Assembly (NCBI RefSeq): GCF_023343835.1
Contig: NC_064437.1
Location: forward strand, 46,902,967 to 46,966,966
From: Lagopus muta
Lineage: Eukaryota > Chordata > Aves > Galliformes > Phasianidae
Length of the DNA: 64,000 nucleotides
Direction: 5' to 3'
Of this stretch, positions 38,701 through 53,700 are shown in pieces (position 1 is the first letter of the stretch; each line of letters opens with the position of its first letter). The notes below the pieces were generated by a model that saw only the letters and a list, made by a program, of their open reading frames with translations, did not search any database and was not told the DNA's origin. The position numbers and the translations under genes were made by a program.

Positions 38701-41700
38701 CAGTTCTTGATCTCATAAATAAATTCTGAAATGTGGATATCAGTAGAAAGCAAATCCATCTCAGTACTTTACTACAGAAAAACTGTCCAGCAACGGCCTT
38801 GAATTTCAGTCTCACTGAAAGAAAACTTACAGGCTTGTGATTTTCCATCTTACAAAACATCTACCATAGAAAATCTGCATGGAAGGAATACAGCCCCAGA
38901 GAAGGAAACCAAGGTCTAGCCACTGAGCTCAAGAGATGAGGAAAGGCATCCAGCATCATCACACTCTAGTGATACAACCACAGAGCTGAATGGCTTCAAA
39001 TCAGGTGAGCAAGGCACAGGCCCAACTTGCTCCTGCTGAGCATGGCTGTTGCGTTTTTGGGGAGACAGACCCACCAACAATTCTGAAATCTAGAAATGAT
39101 ATCTGCATAGAACGAGCTAAGACAGACCAATGTTCCTTGAATAATGGCTTCCTGCCAACCTGCCATCAGTACATCTGTAGTTGGCATCCATCCGAAAACC
39201 CGAGTGCTTGTGGTTTTGTTATCATATCACCCAAAACATGACTGACAGTGTTGTAATGTATTTTATTTGGTTAAAAAACAAATGAATTTCGGACTGAACA
39301 GCCAGAACCTTTGCTGAAATCTACTGAGCAGTACAATGCACCACTTGTCTTAATGCTTTACTGTGTTCTGAGAACACCTGGATTTACAGTGCATTTTTTT
39401 TTTTTTTTTTTCCTGGAGCCACTAAGAAGTCTAAAAATTAACTGAGATAATTTTGCAGTGCAAGGGTGGGCAAACAAAATGAGAGAGGAGAGATGACAGC
39501 ACAGGCTTAGCAGTGTCTCCCACTTCCACCTGCCTCTGACAAGCTGCACTAGATGATAAAGACGTGAATATTAAGTCCAAACAACAGTGCTCCAGTGACA
39601 GCAACCTGCTGTTCTTAGAAAGCTGATCAGCAAAACCAGTGTTGTTTACAATCAACACACACCACTCATCTCAGTAGCATCTTCTCTCTCTCACTTTCAC
39701 CTCACTGCCTGACCTCAAGGTAGCCTACCTGTGTAGACCGATGCTAGCTGGAAATTACTTTCTTCATTCTTGACATTCTTTGGACATGACAAATGACCAG
39801 AAATAACTAGCTTTTTTTTAGCTTCTGACACCCTATTTATTTCACATCCGAGGTGAAAACACTGCCTCCTCCCAAGACGAACACGTTCTGCCTATTGCCG
39901 CAAATTACCATGGCAGTTACAATGCAGGCTAGGCAATTCCTAAACCCAGAGAGTTTAAAGCCAAATCTGAAACAAATAGAGTTTGTGTGGGGGTAAAACC
40001 AGCTCTTCAGTGAAAAAAGAAAAGACAGGCAAAGTTAAGAGGAAAAAGAAAGATTTCTGCCTTGAAGGTTTCAAAGAAAGGAATTACAATGCACTACAAT
40101 AGTAAAAGCAGCTCAGGCCCTTACTGGCCTCTGTTTTATCGTCACAGTGAGAAGGAATGAAGGCAGGATCAATGGAGGTTGCTCTGCTTTCCCACAGAAG
40201 CACCTCTCCAGAGGAACCAGTAATTTTATTCCTTTTTTTAAATTTTAGTAAGAAGCAATAATAGCAGTTGTGCAACAGGCAGAGATGCAAGAATTACATC
40301 GCAATGAGTCCTTTAAGAGATTCATTCAGCAGTGTTCACCATCACTTCAGAAAACAAATTACATAAACAGCAGATCTACTACAACTGAAAAAACTGTAGT
40401 TCATTAAAAAAAAAGCACACACTCTCCATAATTCACTTAAACACAAGCAAATTACATGAGTTTCTCTATCAAGACACTGCATAACATACTTATTTCAGCT
40501 ATTGCATTTTTGTTGCATACCTTCTTCACACCTGAGTATGTGATTTAGTGCACAGACTGTAGTTGTCACAGGAGAAACCATCAACCTCACCACCCTTGTG
40601 TTGTTTCACCACACCTTTTCTTTGTTTGTTTTAAGAGGGAAAGAATATTTACTGCCCTTGACTGAAGGCACAGAATTCGCTTCTCCTTATTTGAAAGGCA
40701 ACATTGTTGAGGGGGAAATAATTTACGTTTGAGTACCATGTGTTTCATATTTTCTGACAACTGTAGATTAAACTTCATTCGAAGGTGATAATTAAAATTT
40801 TTATGGGCATATCTAATATTAAACAGCAACTGGCAGGCTGTGGTGCCTTGACTGCTTAATGCACAAGGGAGAAAAGCAATAAAAATTAACTGTCAAGGCA
40901 GCAGCTTGATCTTTCCTGTCACCTACCGAAACTGCACCCTTAGACAGCATGAAACCTTCCCCCAATAGAGGTAATGAATCCGTACAGTGAAAGTTTTCTA
41001 CATGGAATTGGACAAAATGTCACACACAGCAAGAAAAGAAGGCTTCAAAATAAATTGTTTTTAATTTTCTAACAATTGAATTGTTAATCTAGGGTGTTAC
41101 TTTGGGTAATAAATAGAACTGTTAAAAAATTTAGCCAAAAGCATTAAGCTGAGTCAATTTCAACATAAAAGCTGTTTTTGACCAAGGACTCCACAGTTAA
41201 CTTTGAAGCAAATGTGAGGGAGTAATCTGCTGAACACATAATAACTGAATTTTTTTCCCTTTTTTTAGGCAAGGTCTGATTCAGCCAGTTCATTTCCTGA
41301 TCTGGCTCAATGGATGAAAATCTGTGGTGCTAACACGTTCACCTCTTTCAGTGGCAACCAACACTTACTTCACCTTATAGCAGTCAGGGATGGCTGTAGC
41401 CTGGGTTAAGCTATCTGTCATAGGAAGTACTTCTTTCCAATTTCAACAAAGAATAAAGACTGCAAACAGTAGTTTCCTGATCGCAAGGTAAGTACTTTAT
41501 GAATAACCTAGTATAATTAGATCATTAAAAATGCACACTAGAAATGATAGCCACACGGGAATCTACTGTCCAAACAAAACAAAAATGGTACAACCTAAAT
41601 AGTTCAAGCTGCTTGGATTCTGCAGTCAGAATATTACATTAGTCATACCAGTCTTAATGGCAACCTTTAAATTACGTATTACATGCACAACAGGGTAAGC

Positions 41701-44700
41701 AGTCACAGCTTAAGAAATGTCAGAATTAAGGAGGTTCTACCATGGCATACTCTAGAAATTCAGCATTAATTGGTATTTTTGCAAAGAACTATTATAATAC
41801 TCCTTCAAAAACTAGAGTTCATTTCATTTGCTATTACTAAAATTATTTCTAGTTGCTCTATTTTCCATTTATAATTCAAACACGACAAAATAGAACGATT
41901 AATACACTGGAAAGACTCAAAAATCAATGTTAAGTTCAGCTAAGGCGTACAACAGCTTCAGAAGAAATCCACATTCAATAGTAACGAGATTCTACAAATA
42001 AACACAAACTGAAAACAACTTTGGGCTCCAAAAGAACAAAGAGTAGAACATCACCCAAAGATGAAGAGATGAAAGAAAAAACAGACTTTTACATCTACTT
42101 GAAATGCTCAGGGTACTGAAAGCATTAAGCCATCAAGTTTTAAAAAGCTCTCTTATCTGAGTAACATCTGCCACATTCTTAGCTGCATTTTGAAGGGAAG
42201 GGCAACTGAAGGATGTCCCAGTGAAGAAGTTAAGCCTTTGCTGAGGCTCAAGTACTGCACAAAACTTGCCCTAGTATAGCTGCCATGAACATCCAAAAGG
42301 GCTAAAGGCAGAGTTCCAACACTGATGAAACACTGCAGAAAATAACTGTGGTCTTCCTAGTCCTTGCCACATCTTTGAGGCAATCTCAGACATCAAGAAA
42401 AAGATATTCAAGGTGCACAAAGCTTTGATGTTTAAAACAGTTCTGAAACAACAGTCAGGTGTACGATGGTCCTGGAGGGATCGATTATTCTGAGTACTTA
42501 AACACAAAATGCAGAGAAGCAGATAGCAGGTAGATCAAAGATGCAGAAACTGCGTGTCAACTTGCTTATCTGGTTTTGAAAGCATCAGCTGCCCTTGCCT
42601 AGAGTTAACAGAAAAAATCTGTCTGGAAGAAGGAATTAAGGTGCAGAGAAGTGAACCTTGCAGTTCATTTGCAAATAGCAATGCGAAACAGGGCAAATCA
42701 CAGGATGTCATATTAAAGCACAGTCTTTTAGCAACCTTTTAGCCCAGAAATTCTTTCCAGAAATTCAGTTTTGGCTTTTTCCACTTTTACAGCACTGAAG
42801 GATAAATGGTTAATTCTTGCCAGAAACTTTACATCAAAGAGGGCAGCCTCAACATATCCCAGGGTAGGTACGTCATTTCCGAGTTTTGAGTGTATTCAGC
42901 TGACAGATTTTAATTCCACAAAACAGAAGCAGCAACAAGTTTACATTAGAGAATTATGGAAGATTCTCTACATTAAAAACAAAGGTGACAAGATGCAAAG
43001 GTATCTTATCCACATATCTAGAGAGCTTCCCAGGGACCTCAGACCCCAGCATAATACAGTAATTTCAAACAGTTTTCACAGCCTTTCACAACCAGCTCCA
43101 TTAGTTAATTTGAATTCATTAGAGCGTTGATGATTCTGATGAAGTTTCCAATTCATAACCCGCTCCTACTAAAAGTCCCCTAACTCCACTGAAGTTTTAT
43201 TACCAGTCATAACGATTCAAACACGCTCATAAAACCTTGAGACTGTTAAAATCACTATGTATAAAGAGCCCTAACATCCCTGATTAGGTGACCCCTAAAG
43301 ATTTATATTCCCATCTGCTTTTGCACGTCCATGTTTCCATGATCTTAAAATACACGTCAGCTGAACAGATTTACAAGGCAAACTTCAGCGCAGGTGGAAT
43401 TCCCTTTCCTCAGCATTTCTGAGTTCCAACTGGGAATACAGAGTGAGAAATCTGATATCATAAATGCTTGCTCAGCAGTAAAACACATCCCCTTTGCACA
43501 TGTCAAAGATCAACGTTATAAAACTTTCTGACAATACTGTACATGACTGTAAGCTTAGGAAAGAAAAAACACTACAATATCCCTTTGGGGCACACACTGA
43601 TTAATACAAACATAATCAAAGAAAATTTTAGTCCATCTTCTTCAAGAAGAAAATCAGAAAAATTAAATGAACCGTTTATAAACACGTTTAACTTGATTTT
43701 CTACTTAGTTTTGTAACAATTAATCAATGCAAAAAGTTGGTAATTTGGTGGACACTGTAAATACCTCTTATAAAGAACTATAATCAGCACAAACATAAGA
43801 AGTAATTACTATTCTATTGGAAAAAGTTATTAAAAGCCTTTGCCTGGAACTGAGAATTGTCTCTCTCATTTTAATTACCATTTATGATTTCTACCACATT
43901 CATTATTTAACAATGTGTTCTTCAGAAATATTTCCAGTCACATATTGAGTTTGATTATAACTCTAATATTACAATTTATACGATAAAAATTGTGTTAATA
44001 AGCTACATTTTGCAATAGACAAACAGAAGAAATCCACAGCTACTCAAATCTCTCTGATCAAACAATTCACTAAATCTGGTGCAAAAAGAAGGGAGCTATG
44101 ACAAATGTTACATATTATGATTTGCTACAGATCCTACAAAGATAACAAGTCTTCCCTTCAGTATTTCTAGAAGAACTGCTGCATAAAATTTTATAAAGCT
44201 ATTTTGTAGCACTTTAAAAAGTTCTCCTCTGAAATAACACCCCTTGTAAGATCAAAAAGAAATTCTGCTGAAGTGCCAAGTTATTATTTCCTATTTTGTA
44301 CTCACAGGGTTATTTCAGGTTACTTAAAGGGCCAACAATAGCACAAAAAAAAAAAAAACCCTCACAAAAGCCGTGAGAAACAAGAAAAGTTACACTGATT
44401 AAATACTGAAGTAATCCAGCAAGCATTGTTCTCCAAGTGACATGGTTAACACACAGTCACAAGACCATAACTGGATACTAAATACCTATTCAGAAAGTAA
44501 AAACAGTGATTCTTTTTTCCAAACCCAGATCTGCTCAGGACTTCTTGTCTCAAATTTTAAAGCTTTTTTTTTTTTTTTTTTTTTTTTTCTCCTGCTTGAC
44601 TACAGTAATTTGGAGTGGTTTTCACTTGGATTCCTTTTGGATTATGTTTAAGTTTATAAACAGTTGGCATTTGTCATCCAGTTGAACATTCAAGTCGCTG

Positions 44701-47700
44701 GCTTCATGTGTTGTACAGGATTATTACAGAATGAAGATCAAGCACAAAGCAGCAGGGACATTTTAAGAAGAGAGAGGCCTGCTGCTGGAAATCAGCATCT
44801 GTTATGATTAAAGGAAATTATAATTGAAGCACATTAATACTTCCCAGTTTAAATTTGTAACTAAAAAGCTGAAACCATGACTCACAACCGTATTTTGATT
44901 ACAAGGTAGCTCTCCCATGTCTACAGTGGTTTTTAAACTCTCCACTAAAATGACTCACCATGGTTCCAAATGGTATAGCTCTTGAAGCATGGTAGTAGAT
45001 GGCAATGAAGTTAATGAAGAAGGCAGTTCCACACACCATTGCTGGAATAAGGAAAGCTCCAATGAACATCTGTTTTATCCATCGCCTTCCTGTAAGAAAG
45101 AACATTCCAATGGAATCTGTTTAGAAAGTTCCTTAAGAAACACCAGTAAGCTCTCCAGAATTTAGATATTTGATTTCTTCTCCCAAAAAAAGATGAAAGA
45201 AATAAGTAACGACAAACCGCAAGGATACAAGAGCCAAGAGCCAACTACCCTTTTTATTTGGCTTCTGGAAACTTCTATGAGACAGTACATTAATCAATTT
45301 ACTAGGCCACGTGAAAAGAAAAACAGACGTGGTGTGAGCACATTCTGGCTGAAAAACAGCATGCACTGACAGAGATGGCCAAAGAAACTGGGGTGTAAAA
45401 CATCAGCACATACCTAGGCTACGGACGGGCAGTGCCAGAGATTGTAGAGCTGGCTCCACTGCAAAGCCTGCTCACATCCTGGGGTTATGGCTACACCGCA
45501 TGAGAACTCTGCTCTGGGGCCAGCTCAGCAGTACAGCTATGTTCAGGCAGCACCTGCTCCGCGTTGTCTCAACCCAACTAAGCTGAATTCATGCATTCAG
45601 GATGCATTAAACAACTAGCTAACCCAGGTGTAAAGCAAAATATACAGCAAAACAGAATTCAGATCTCTTCAGTAGCAGAAAAGTTAGAAGGAAAAGGATT
45701 CCTAAACACCGCACGTAAGGGGAAAAACAACATTTGCTACCAGGTATTACTGCATACATCTCCCTTGGGAGCTTCAAAACAAAGCTTCTCTTGGACAATA
45801 CCTTAATTTTCACTGTATATATTCACTTTCTAAAGCTCTTAAATAACATATATATTTTAAGTATACACAACATACATGGTTCTGTAGTGTGCACTAAATG
45901 TAAAACAGTCAGAAGAACAGCATACATTTTTCAAGACCATCATATGCATTTTCACCATGAGCCAATATGATAGCATTTCAGTCTACTGCACTGGATCTGG
46001 AAACAAAATGCAAACCTGGCTGAACTACAGAGCTTGGAACACTATTTTGGATCAGTAAATGATTTACGTAGATCTGCTTTCCTAGAAATCACTAGCTTAA
46101 TATGTAGGCCACACACATACAGATGTCTAACCTCCAAACTCATGATGGATTTCAATGCAGTTAAGACTGAACACTTTCAATCACACCAGAATTATTTTCC
46201 CTATATTTTTCCTAAAATAAGGGCTTTCCTAAAACCCTGTATAAGATAACAGACACTGATCACTTTCGTATTGCAGAGTAAGGAAAGGATTAAGCTACAA
46301 GAACTGCAAGGATGTACTTATTATCTTTAAATTAACCACAGTTTCGCTACTTTTACACAGAAAACAGAGCCAATATGGAATAAAGAAATAACACAAAACT
46401 TAAATATATTCAAAATAATTACTATCTCAATGGATTCCAACTGAAAGATGTTACTCCATGAGAATACTTCTAAGTCACTGAAAATAAAAATAACACTCTT
46501 CATAAAACACTGTAATGAACATGTTGAAACACAAAAGCAACTTACCTCCTTGTCTAGCATAAAGACTTCCTCCAAAATATCCGTTCACTGGAGATGTTGC
46601 AGCATAAACAAATATAGCTGTACTAAGCATTGATCCTCTCCTACAAGATATGGTTTTGTAAACGAAATAGAAAAGCAAACAGTATTAGAGAAAAGATTAT
46701 AGAGAAAATGTGCAAATGTAGGTAAAGTCTACATAAAAATGAGAACTATTTGTATTCAAACCTTCTGGTCAACTATAACTCCATCTGGGAAACATGGGTC
46801 CAGCACACAAAATTCTTTCATATTATGCACTTATTTTCAGTAGAATCAAGTACAAAATCTCATGTCTGCATACTCTGGCATTTGGATTTGTATCAGCGAA
46901 TGCAATATTTAACTGTCATATATTAAACGTAAGATTCAACTGCTGCAGATAAAAGTTACCCTTTGATTAACATAAAAGTCAGCGTTAAAAAAAATTGACT
47001 ATGATTCTGAAAAATGTTTCTGCCATCCCTCAGACTCTCAACTTTTAAGACCAAAAGTGTTCACCTTGGAGAAAATTAGAAAACTGGAGTTAGAAACTAT
47101 AAATACTGGAACCACAATCAACACAGAGTAGTCAAATCAGAAGAGTTTGGTCATTTCTAAATTATCACCTCATTAAATGTTGAAGTATTTATCTTGGCAT
47201 ACTTTCTGAAACTTTACATGCAAACCTAATAATTTTAAATAATAAAAACCATCCCAGCACACATTTTTTAAATGATACTTAAGAATAGCAAGATGCAAAT
47301 TATCTGTGAAGAGAACTGTTTCTCCATATCCCTCTGCCACCTTGGCTACAAGAAGCAGCAGAAAGAGTTCAGCCAGTTTGCTGCTCTGAGAGATTCTAGG
47401 CTACTGGTAATTTGCCTTCTGATTAACAATTGCTGGAATGAAGTCATCTTTAATACAACCAGCTTCCATGACCAGAACAAGCGAACAAAGCAAATGTAAC
47501 TGCTGGTCTCACACACACATTAAAGGAGAAGTACACTAACATATGCCTGTTAATAAAGGCTGCCCAGAGAGTTTGTGGATGCCCCATCCCTGGAAGTGTT
47601 TAAGGCCAGATTGTATGGGGCCCCAGGCATCCTGGCCTACTATTAAATGGGGAGGCTGGTGGCCCTGCATGTGGCAGAGGGGCTGGAGATTCATGATCCT

Positions 47701-50700
47701 TGAGGTTCCTTCCAACCCCGGCCATTCTGTGATTCTGTAATAAATAAATAATATTTCTATTTTAGAAAGCTAGTATTTTCTATTTAGAAAGCTAGACAGA
47801 AACCAGTTTTAACACTTGTTCTAATTTAAGCCAACTTGGAAAACTGTGCAAAACCCCAGGTGACCACGAAGTTTGATGTGATGCATGTAAATCTAAGCTA
47901 TCTGTAAAGCAATCAGCAGAGGCTCATCTAAAAGTAGAATCTCAAGATTTCTTATTCTCAAGCTTACTCACTTATGTTTCAAATACTCTAACAGCAAAAT
48001 TGCTCAAAACACAAATCACTGTTAATAAATGAATAGCTGGCATGATCCAATTTCACAGAAAGGCTTTTAGATGGCATCAGGTGCATGACTTTAACAGTTT
48101 TAACAGACCTGAAGAACACTAATGGGCAATTCCCACACTGGCATTTATGGCATTTTTGAAATTGCACTGCTATTTCCCTCAACATATGAATGTTCTGGTC
48201 CAGGTTTGGTCAAGCCCTCAGTTACACACCCAGAATTCACTTAACATAATACAAAGATCTGTTGCAATAAAAGCCTAAGTGCACACATACTTTAAATTAC
48301 TGTTCTGTTGCATTTTACAATTGCTGTTACCAAATTATAGCTTCACTACAGTGCACAAGCATTCTGAAATTGCTTCAATCCCTCTCTTAAAGTGCCAACA
48401 TGTTGTGTAATTACAAATGTGTACAAGCGTATGCAGAAATACAGACAAGGAGGCACAAAGGGGAATGGCATCATATGAAAAATTAAAATATGCCAAGGTA
48501 CTGACCACGTAGTAGGCTTTTAAACATGCCATTTAAAAGCAGTGAACTTCAGTAACAAGAGTTCTCTCTAGTGGTGTATCAGGAGTACTACAGCTTTTTA
48601 AAAGCAATGGTGACAGGTAAGGGAAAATAGAACACAAAGAAATACAGTTTTCTTCATTATTGAAAACAGTCACTACAGAAAACCGAAGAACACAATCCAG
48701 AACAGCAAAAGAAATCAAGCACATTGAAAAGCAAGGAAGAGAACTGGGTGAACCAAAATTGGTATCTTAAATTGGAACTGGAGTATTGCTTAAGAAAGTT
48801 CTCCCCAGTCAGGACCAAATACCACCTACTACTGTAGGTTCTGCGTGCAACACCTGCTGAGTGGCATCTGTCATCTGTTTGAAAAAAATGTAAGAGATTC
48901 AATTCCCAAACCTGAGACTTGTGCATTAGATTGACTTAATGCACTGTCAGCAGAAAACAAGATTATTCACAACACAGTAAACTCATAATTAATCTTCACA
49001 GGACAGAGGGCAACAAAAAGTGTAATACAGTAATACGCTGTCACTGCAGATAAAAGCAGGAGTGAGACACGCATCTTCAAACACTTCTTTCCCAAACAAT
49101 CTATCAGCAATACCACAGAAGAACAAACCAGTTTCAAAATATACCAATATATCATGTAAAAAAGCAAGAATTCACAAAGTTAAAGATGATCAAATCACAC
49201 AGTCAGATTACTTAAAAACTTTCACTAGAATTCAAGACTCCCCCAAAATACTACTACTGATTATTTCCTATAGACTCTGGAACACTTTTTTTTTTTTTCC
49301 AAGCTAGTCAGAACTATCACTTTTTTGATTATTTTGCTCACTTAAGCATTTATATGTGAAAGACATGGAACAATTACACTTACTCTGTGTATAAATCTTC
49401 TATCATTGCAACAACGATGACTATAAGAGACACAGCAAAAATCTGACACCCAGAGCCAATAAGTGATGAGAATATGAGAGGGTGACTGGATGGTCTAAAA
49501 ACATCTCCATGGACCTGCTTCCATCCATACTCATCACCTAGATCTCTGTCCTAGGAATGACAACAAAAAAAACAATTAGATCTGTTCATCGTAATGAAAC
49601 ATTACCAAATTAGACAAACACACAAGCTAGGCACAAATTAAAGATTTAATTTAGTAAAACAATTGCAAGCGTATTACTTTTCCACTAGATCTGATGCATT
49701 GAAGAGAGAAATGAAAAAAAATACAACTTGAATGTAGGATGCAGTAAGATCTGTTAGATTTTCTTCCTGCCTCTAAAATCCTCTCAAGTGAAGCACATGC
49801 ATGTATGTACTCAAAGTACATCTCATTTAATCTAAATGGGGATACAAACACTAACACAACTACAACAACACAGAATTCTGGGTTGCAACCTAGAAGCATG
49901 TTGTAAAGAAAACCAGTAACACTTTCAAAACACCCACGGGGAGTTTTCTGACAACTGAAGAAAGCCATCCAATTGCAGCTAACTCAATGAATGCACAAAG
50001 AAATTGTTAAGCCTGAAATAAAATTGATTGCTAATGCAGATCTTACCATATCGTCCATTTCTTCCTCCTTGCTGTATCTGGCATAATCTTTTCGCAAAGT
50101 TCTCATTAGTATCATAGACACTAGGCCAACCAGAAAGATCACCATCATGAAGGAATTGAAAATTGAAAACCAGTGAATCTACAAAAAGAAAACATACCCT
50201 GAAGATTTAGAATCATAGATGTATTTGAAATCTGTTTCAATACAGGTATTGATTGGTAAGACAGCGCTAGCTAAGCAACAATAAGCCCACAATGTATGCA
50301 ACACTAGATTTGTAGAAAGTCCCACTAAACCTGACCTCTGAAACACTACACAAAGCTTTTCAACAGCTGACTGCTGTAACCAAGGTATCACAAATTACTT
50401 AAGCACCAGCAAAGTCTGAACAACTCTATGCATGCTCCCCTGGGCAGAGTAAAGGCACAATGTACTCCTGCCTTACTAAGGAGGTTTACACTGGTGAAAG
50501 ATACGTCCACAGGTCACAAAAAAAAAAAATCAGTGGAATAAACAATTACACTGCACAGGACTAAAACATGCTGCAACATTATTCTGCCTATAACAAGCAC
50601 ACTTTGTTTTCTTACTAAGCTCAAACAGAATGCAAATCTTCTGACTTCAGAAAGAAGCATTGCTCAGTATACTACCCTAAAGGAAACTGCAATGGCAGCT

Positions 50701-53700
50701 TAAACGATCACAACTGGCATCACCCTTTTGCTTTCCATTTACTTCAGTCAAGTGTATACGTAAACAGCTGCAGTTATCCGACTGACAAGCAGTGGAGTTG
50801 CATGGTGGTTTTGTCTCTAGGCTGAGACTGCTTCTGAACATGTGAATGTATTTACCTGAACCACCCTGGTATTTGCAGCTCACTTCAAACTGTCACACAG
50901 ACGTTTGCTGAAGCACTTAAGAAGACTGGAGCCATCCTATTTAAGTAACAGAACTGTCACTTAAAACCTGCAGTCCTAGAGCTGCCTGATTGCCCCCAGA
51001 CATCTTACAATTCATACTGCAGTACCAGTAGGCTTCAGCCTGCGTTGTTATAGCAGACTAACAAGAACTAAATTTCACAAGACCTAGTAGAGAGAAATGT
51101 TTCTTTAACAACTTCTGATTGAGAAGAAAACCTCACAGACCTAGATCTATAGGCCACATCAAAGACACAAGGAACAACAAACACTGGAAATAACTTGACA
51201 ACTTTTTAGTTTTGTTTTTTTTTAAATAGTCTTCCACTGGCTAGTAGCTTCATGCCACATCATCTGGATTCTACGCAGAAAGCTTCTATACTGCTTACTC
51301 TACTGCAATTTAAATGCCAGAAAGTTATTTTTCAATTAAGTTAATTTTCTAATCAGCAAAAAGTTTACCACACAAAAATACTGAATTTAAGAAATCCAAC
51401 ACAATTAAGCTCTTTGCTGGCTATCAGATGGCCAACATTTCAAAGGGTTATATTCAAACTACTTGCAGAAAATTACATTTAGAGACAGTCCCAACATCCA
51501 CTTAATGAATGGATTTGACTGAGCTCTTGTTTGTTTCTTAAAAAAAAAAAAAAACCAACAAAACAGTAAGTACAGTTTCTAACATTTGCGTGCTGCCTTT
51601 TGGTCTGACATTCAGAACAGCACGGTGATGGGCAATATCAGGAAGCTGAACAATACAACACGTGATGGCACCCCTGCTTCAATGGAAAGGACAACTTACA
51701 AACCTAAAATTAGAATTCAATTTTAAAAAAGTAATACAGGTAAGACACTGGGGGAACAGATGCAACAAATAGAGGTAAGTTTAATACTGGTTGCTTCAAA
51801 ACGGCTCCCCGCTACATTTTCCCTATAGAAGAACAGTAATGGGGGCAGCCATAAGAATTTCCATTACATCTTGTGAACTAACACACACATTTCAGAGGAA
51901 TACTTCGTAAGGTTGTCTTAGTACAGTACATACTCTGTGCTGAAAGAAAGATGGATCAAGGTACTTGTCAAATCGGTCTTCAAATTTTACATCTGACTTC
52001 TTCCACTTCACCTAAAGAGAAAAGTTTACAACTGAGAAGCTTATTATAATGCATTCAGCTATAACCACAAAGAAACCAAGCCACATTTTTTAAATTACAT
52101 ACTTCCTTCAATACAGGTTTGTGTAAAAGCAAAACCAGAGTTCTTAAAGCTGCACTCTACTGTCCAGGCACAGAACAAACATCAGCCACCTGGCCTTACA
52201 GACATAACCTTCCCTGGGCATGTTTAGGAACATGAAAGAATCAGCCTTCAAGACAGAAGTTACATTTTTTATAACTGCAAGCTAAAAAGCTGCCACTTTT
52301 TAGAATTTTGCAAAACAACATGGTCTTAATATAAACATTTCATCCACCAATGATCAACTCTAACCAGATGGAAAAGTATACGTTTATCACCATACACTCA
52401 CAGGATAATAGCAAATATTTCTGGTACTAATTAGTAGTAATTACTCTATAAGCTCCACAGAGGACTGCTTTGGATCTAGAAGTTTCAGCTGCACTGATGA
52501 ATTTGTTAACGTTGTAGAACAAGATTATTTTCATCAGAATTTTTGAATGTAATTCTTGAAATTAAATACAAATTTACACTAAGAATTTTTCAAAAGCAGG
52601 CTGAGATTAGGAAACTTCAGGAATTTTAGTGATGGTGAAACAAACGTAACCTGCTTTTGTATTTAAAGATACATGACGAGGACCTTCCCTTTCCAGAAGA
52701 TCTGTCCTGCTATTACAGAAAGGAACTTATTAACACAGATTGAATAACCCATCACTCACCACAGCCATACTCAAACTGCAAGACCTCAGTATCACCCTCA
52801 CTCTCAGGTACAATACTAAGTGCTGTTTTGTTCAAAATACAGAGTGGATCAAGATTAATAGCTCAAAATATTAATGTTAACACTGCTTTAAACAAGTGCA
52901 TTTCTCATCAGAGAGGCTGCCACCAAGAAGCATCGCTTAGAACAAGTTAGATTAAATCCACCCCATATAATTTGTGAACTAAACACTGCACAGATGCCTG
53001 ACCAAAAATTGCCCAGTGGTGCCAAAAGAGATGTAAAGTTAAGTCTTAAGCTCTGTACACCAGAAGTATTTAAAAGGAACATGTAATTTCACTCTAATTA
53101 CTTACAGCTACTCAGTGCCGTCCACTTCAAAATTAACAGAACATATGAATCTCACAATGCTGGTTATATTTGAAACTATAAATTTTGCAGTAGAAACAAT
53201 TTGAGAAAGCACAGATAAATACAATTACCTGCACTTCAAACTCTATAACTTGTTCAACATAAGACAAACATAACAGTGGCAAGAATGTACCATGACAAAA
53301 GATCTTATGCTGACACCTACTGCTAACACACAGTAGAAAACTAATGCATTAAGAATTGGTTTCTGCATATGAATTTAGAAAACACGAGATAATTGACTTA
53401 AATGTCTAATGGACCAAATCAACAAGGAATGAAAATCCAATAATCTCATTCAATGGGAAAGATCAGAAAATATTCTTTATTTGTTACCTTTTATCATAGC
53501 AATTCAAGAGAAAAGCAGAAAGCTTCAGAGAAAACCTTGTGAGGCTATATAAACATGAAATTTCTACTGTAACTGGAAAAATAAAAAAGCATTAATAGTA
53601 ATTGCCTACAAAATACAAACATTCAAAGAGGGTTTTGATCTTAGTTCAGAATCCAGCTCAAATCTGTGACATGCAAGTCACTGCTCCAAGCACTAAGGAA

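Larger units (their letters stand above)
46641..49383 (-). other. TM9SF3 intron 7
   Basis: A 2.7-kb intron containing a truncated CR1 copy (about 47550-47738) in antisense orientation to the gene, and a local duplication right after it (47752-47795). Confidence 0.88.

Noticed and set aside
45011..45244. Frames overlapping TM9SF3 exon 9 in other phases
   Set aside because: They are shadows of the real exon in wrong frames; only the frame giving RRWIKQ joins its neighbours in phase.
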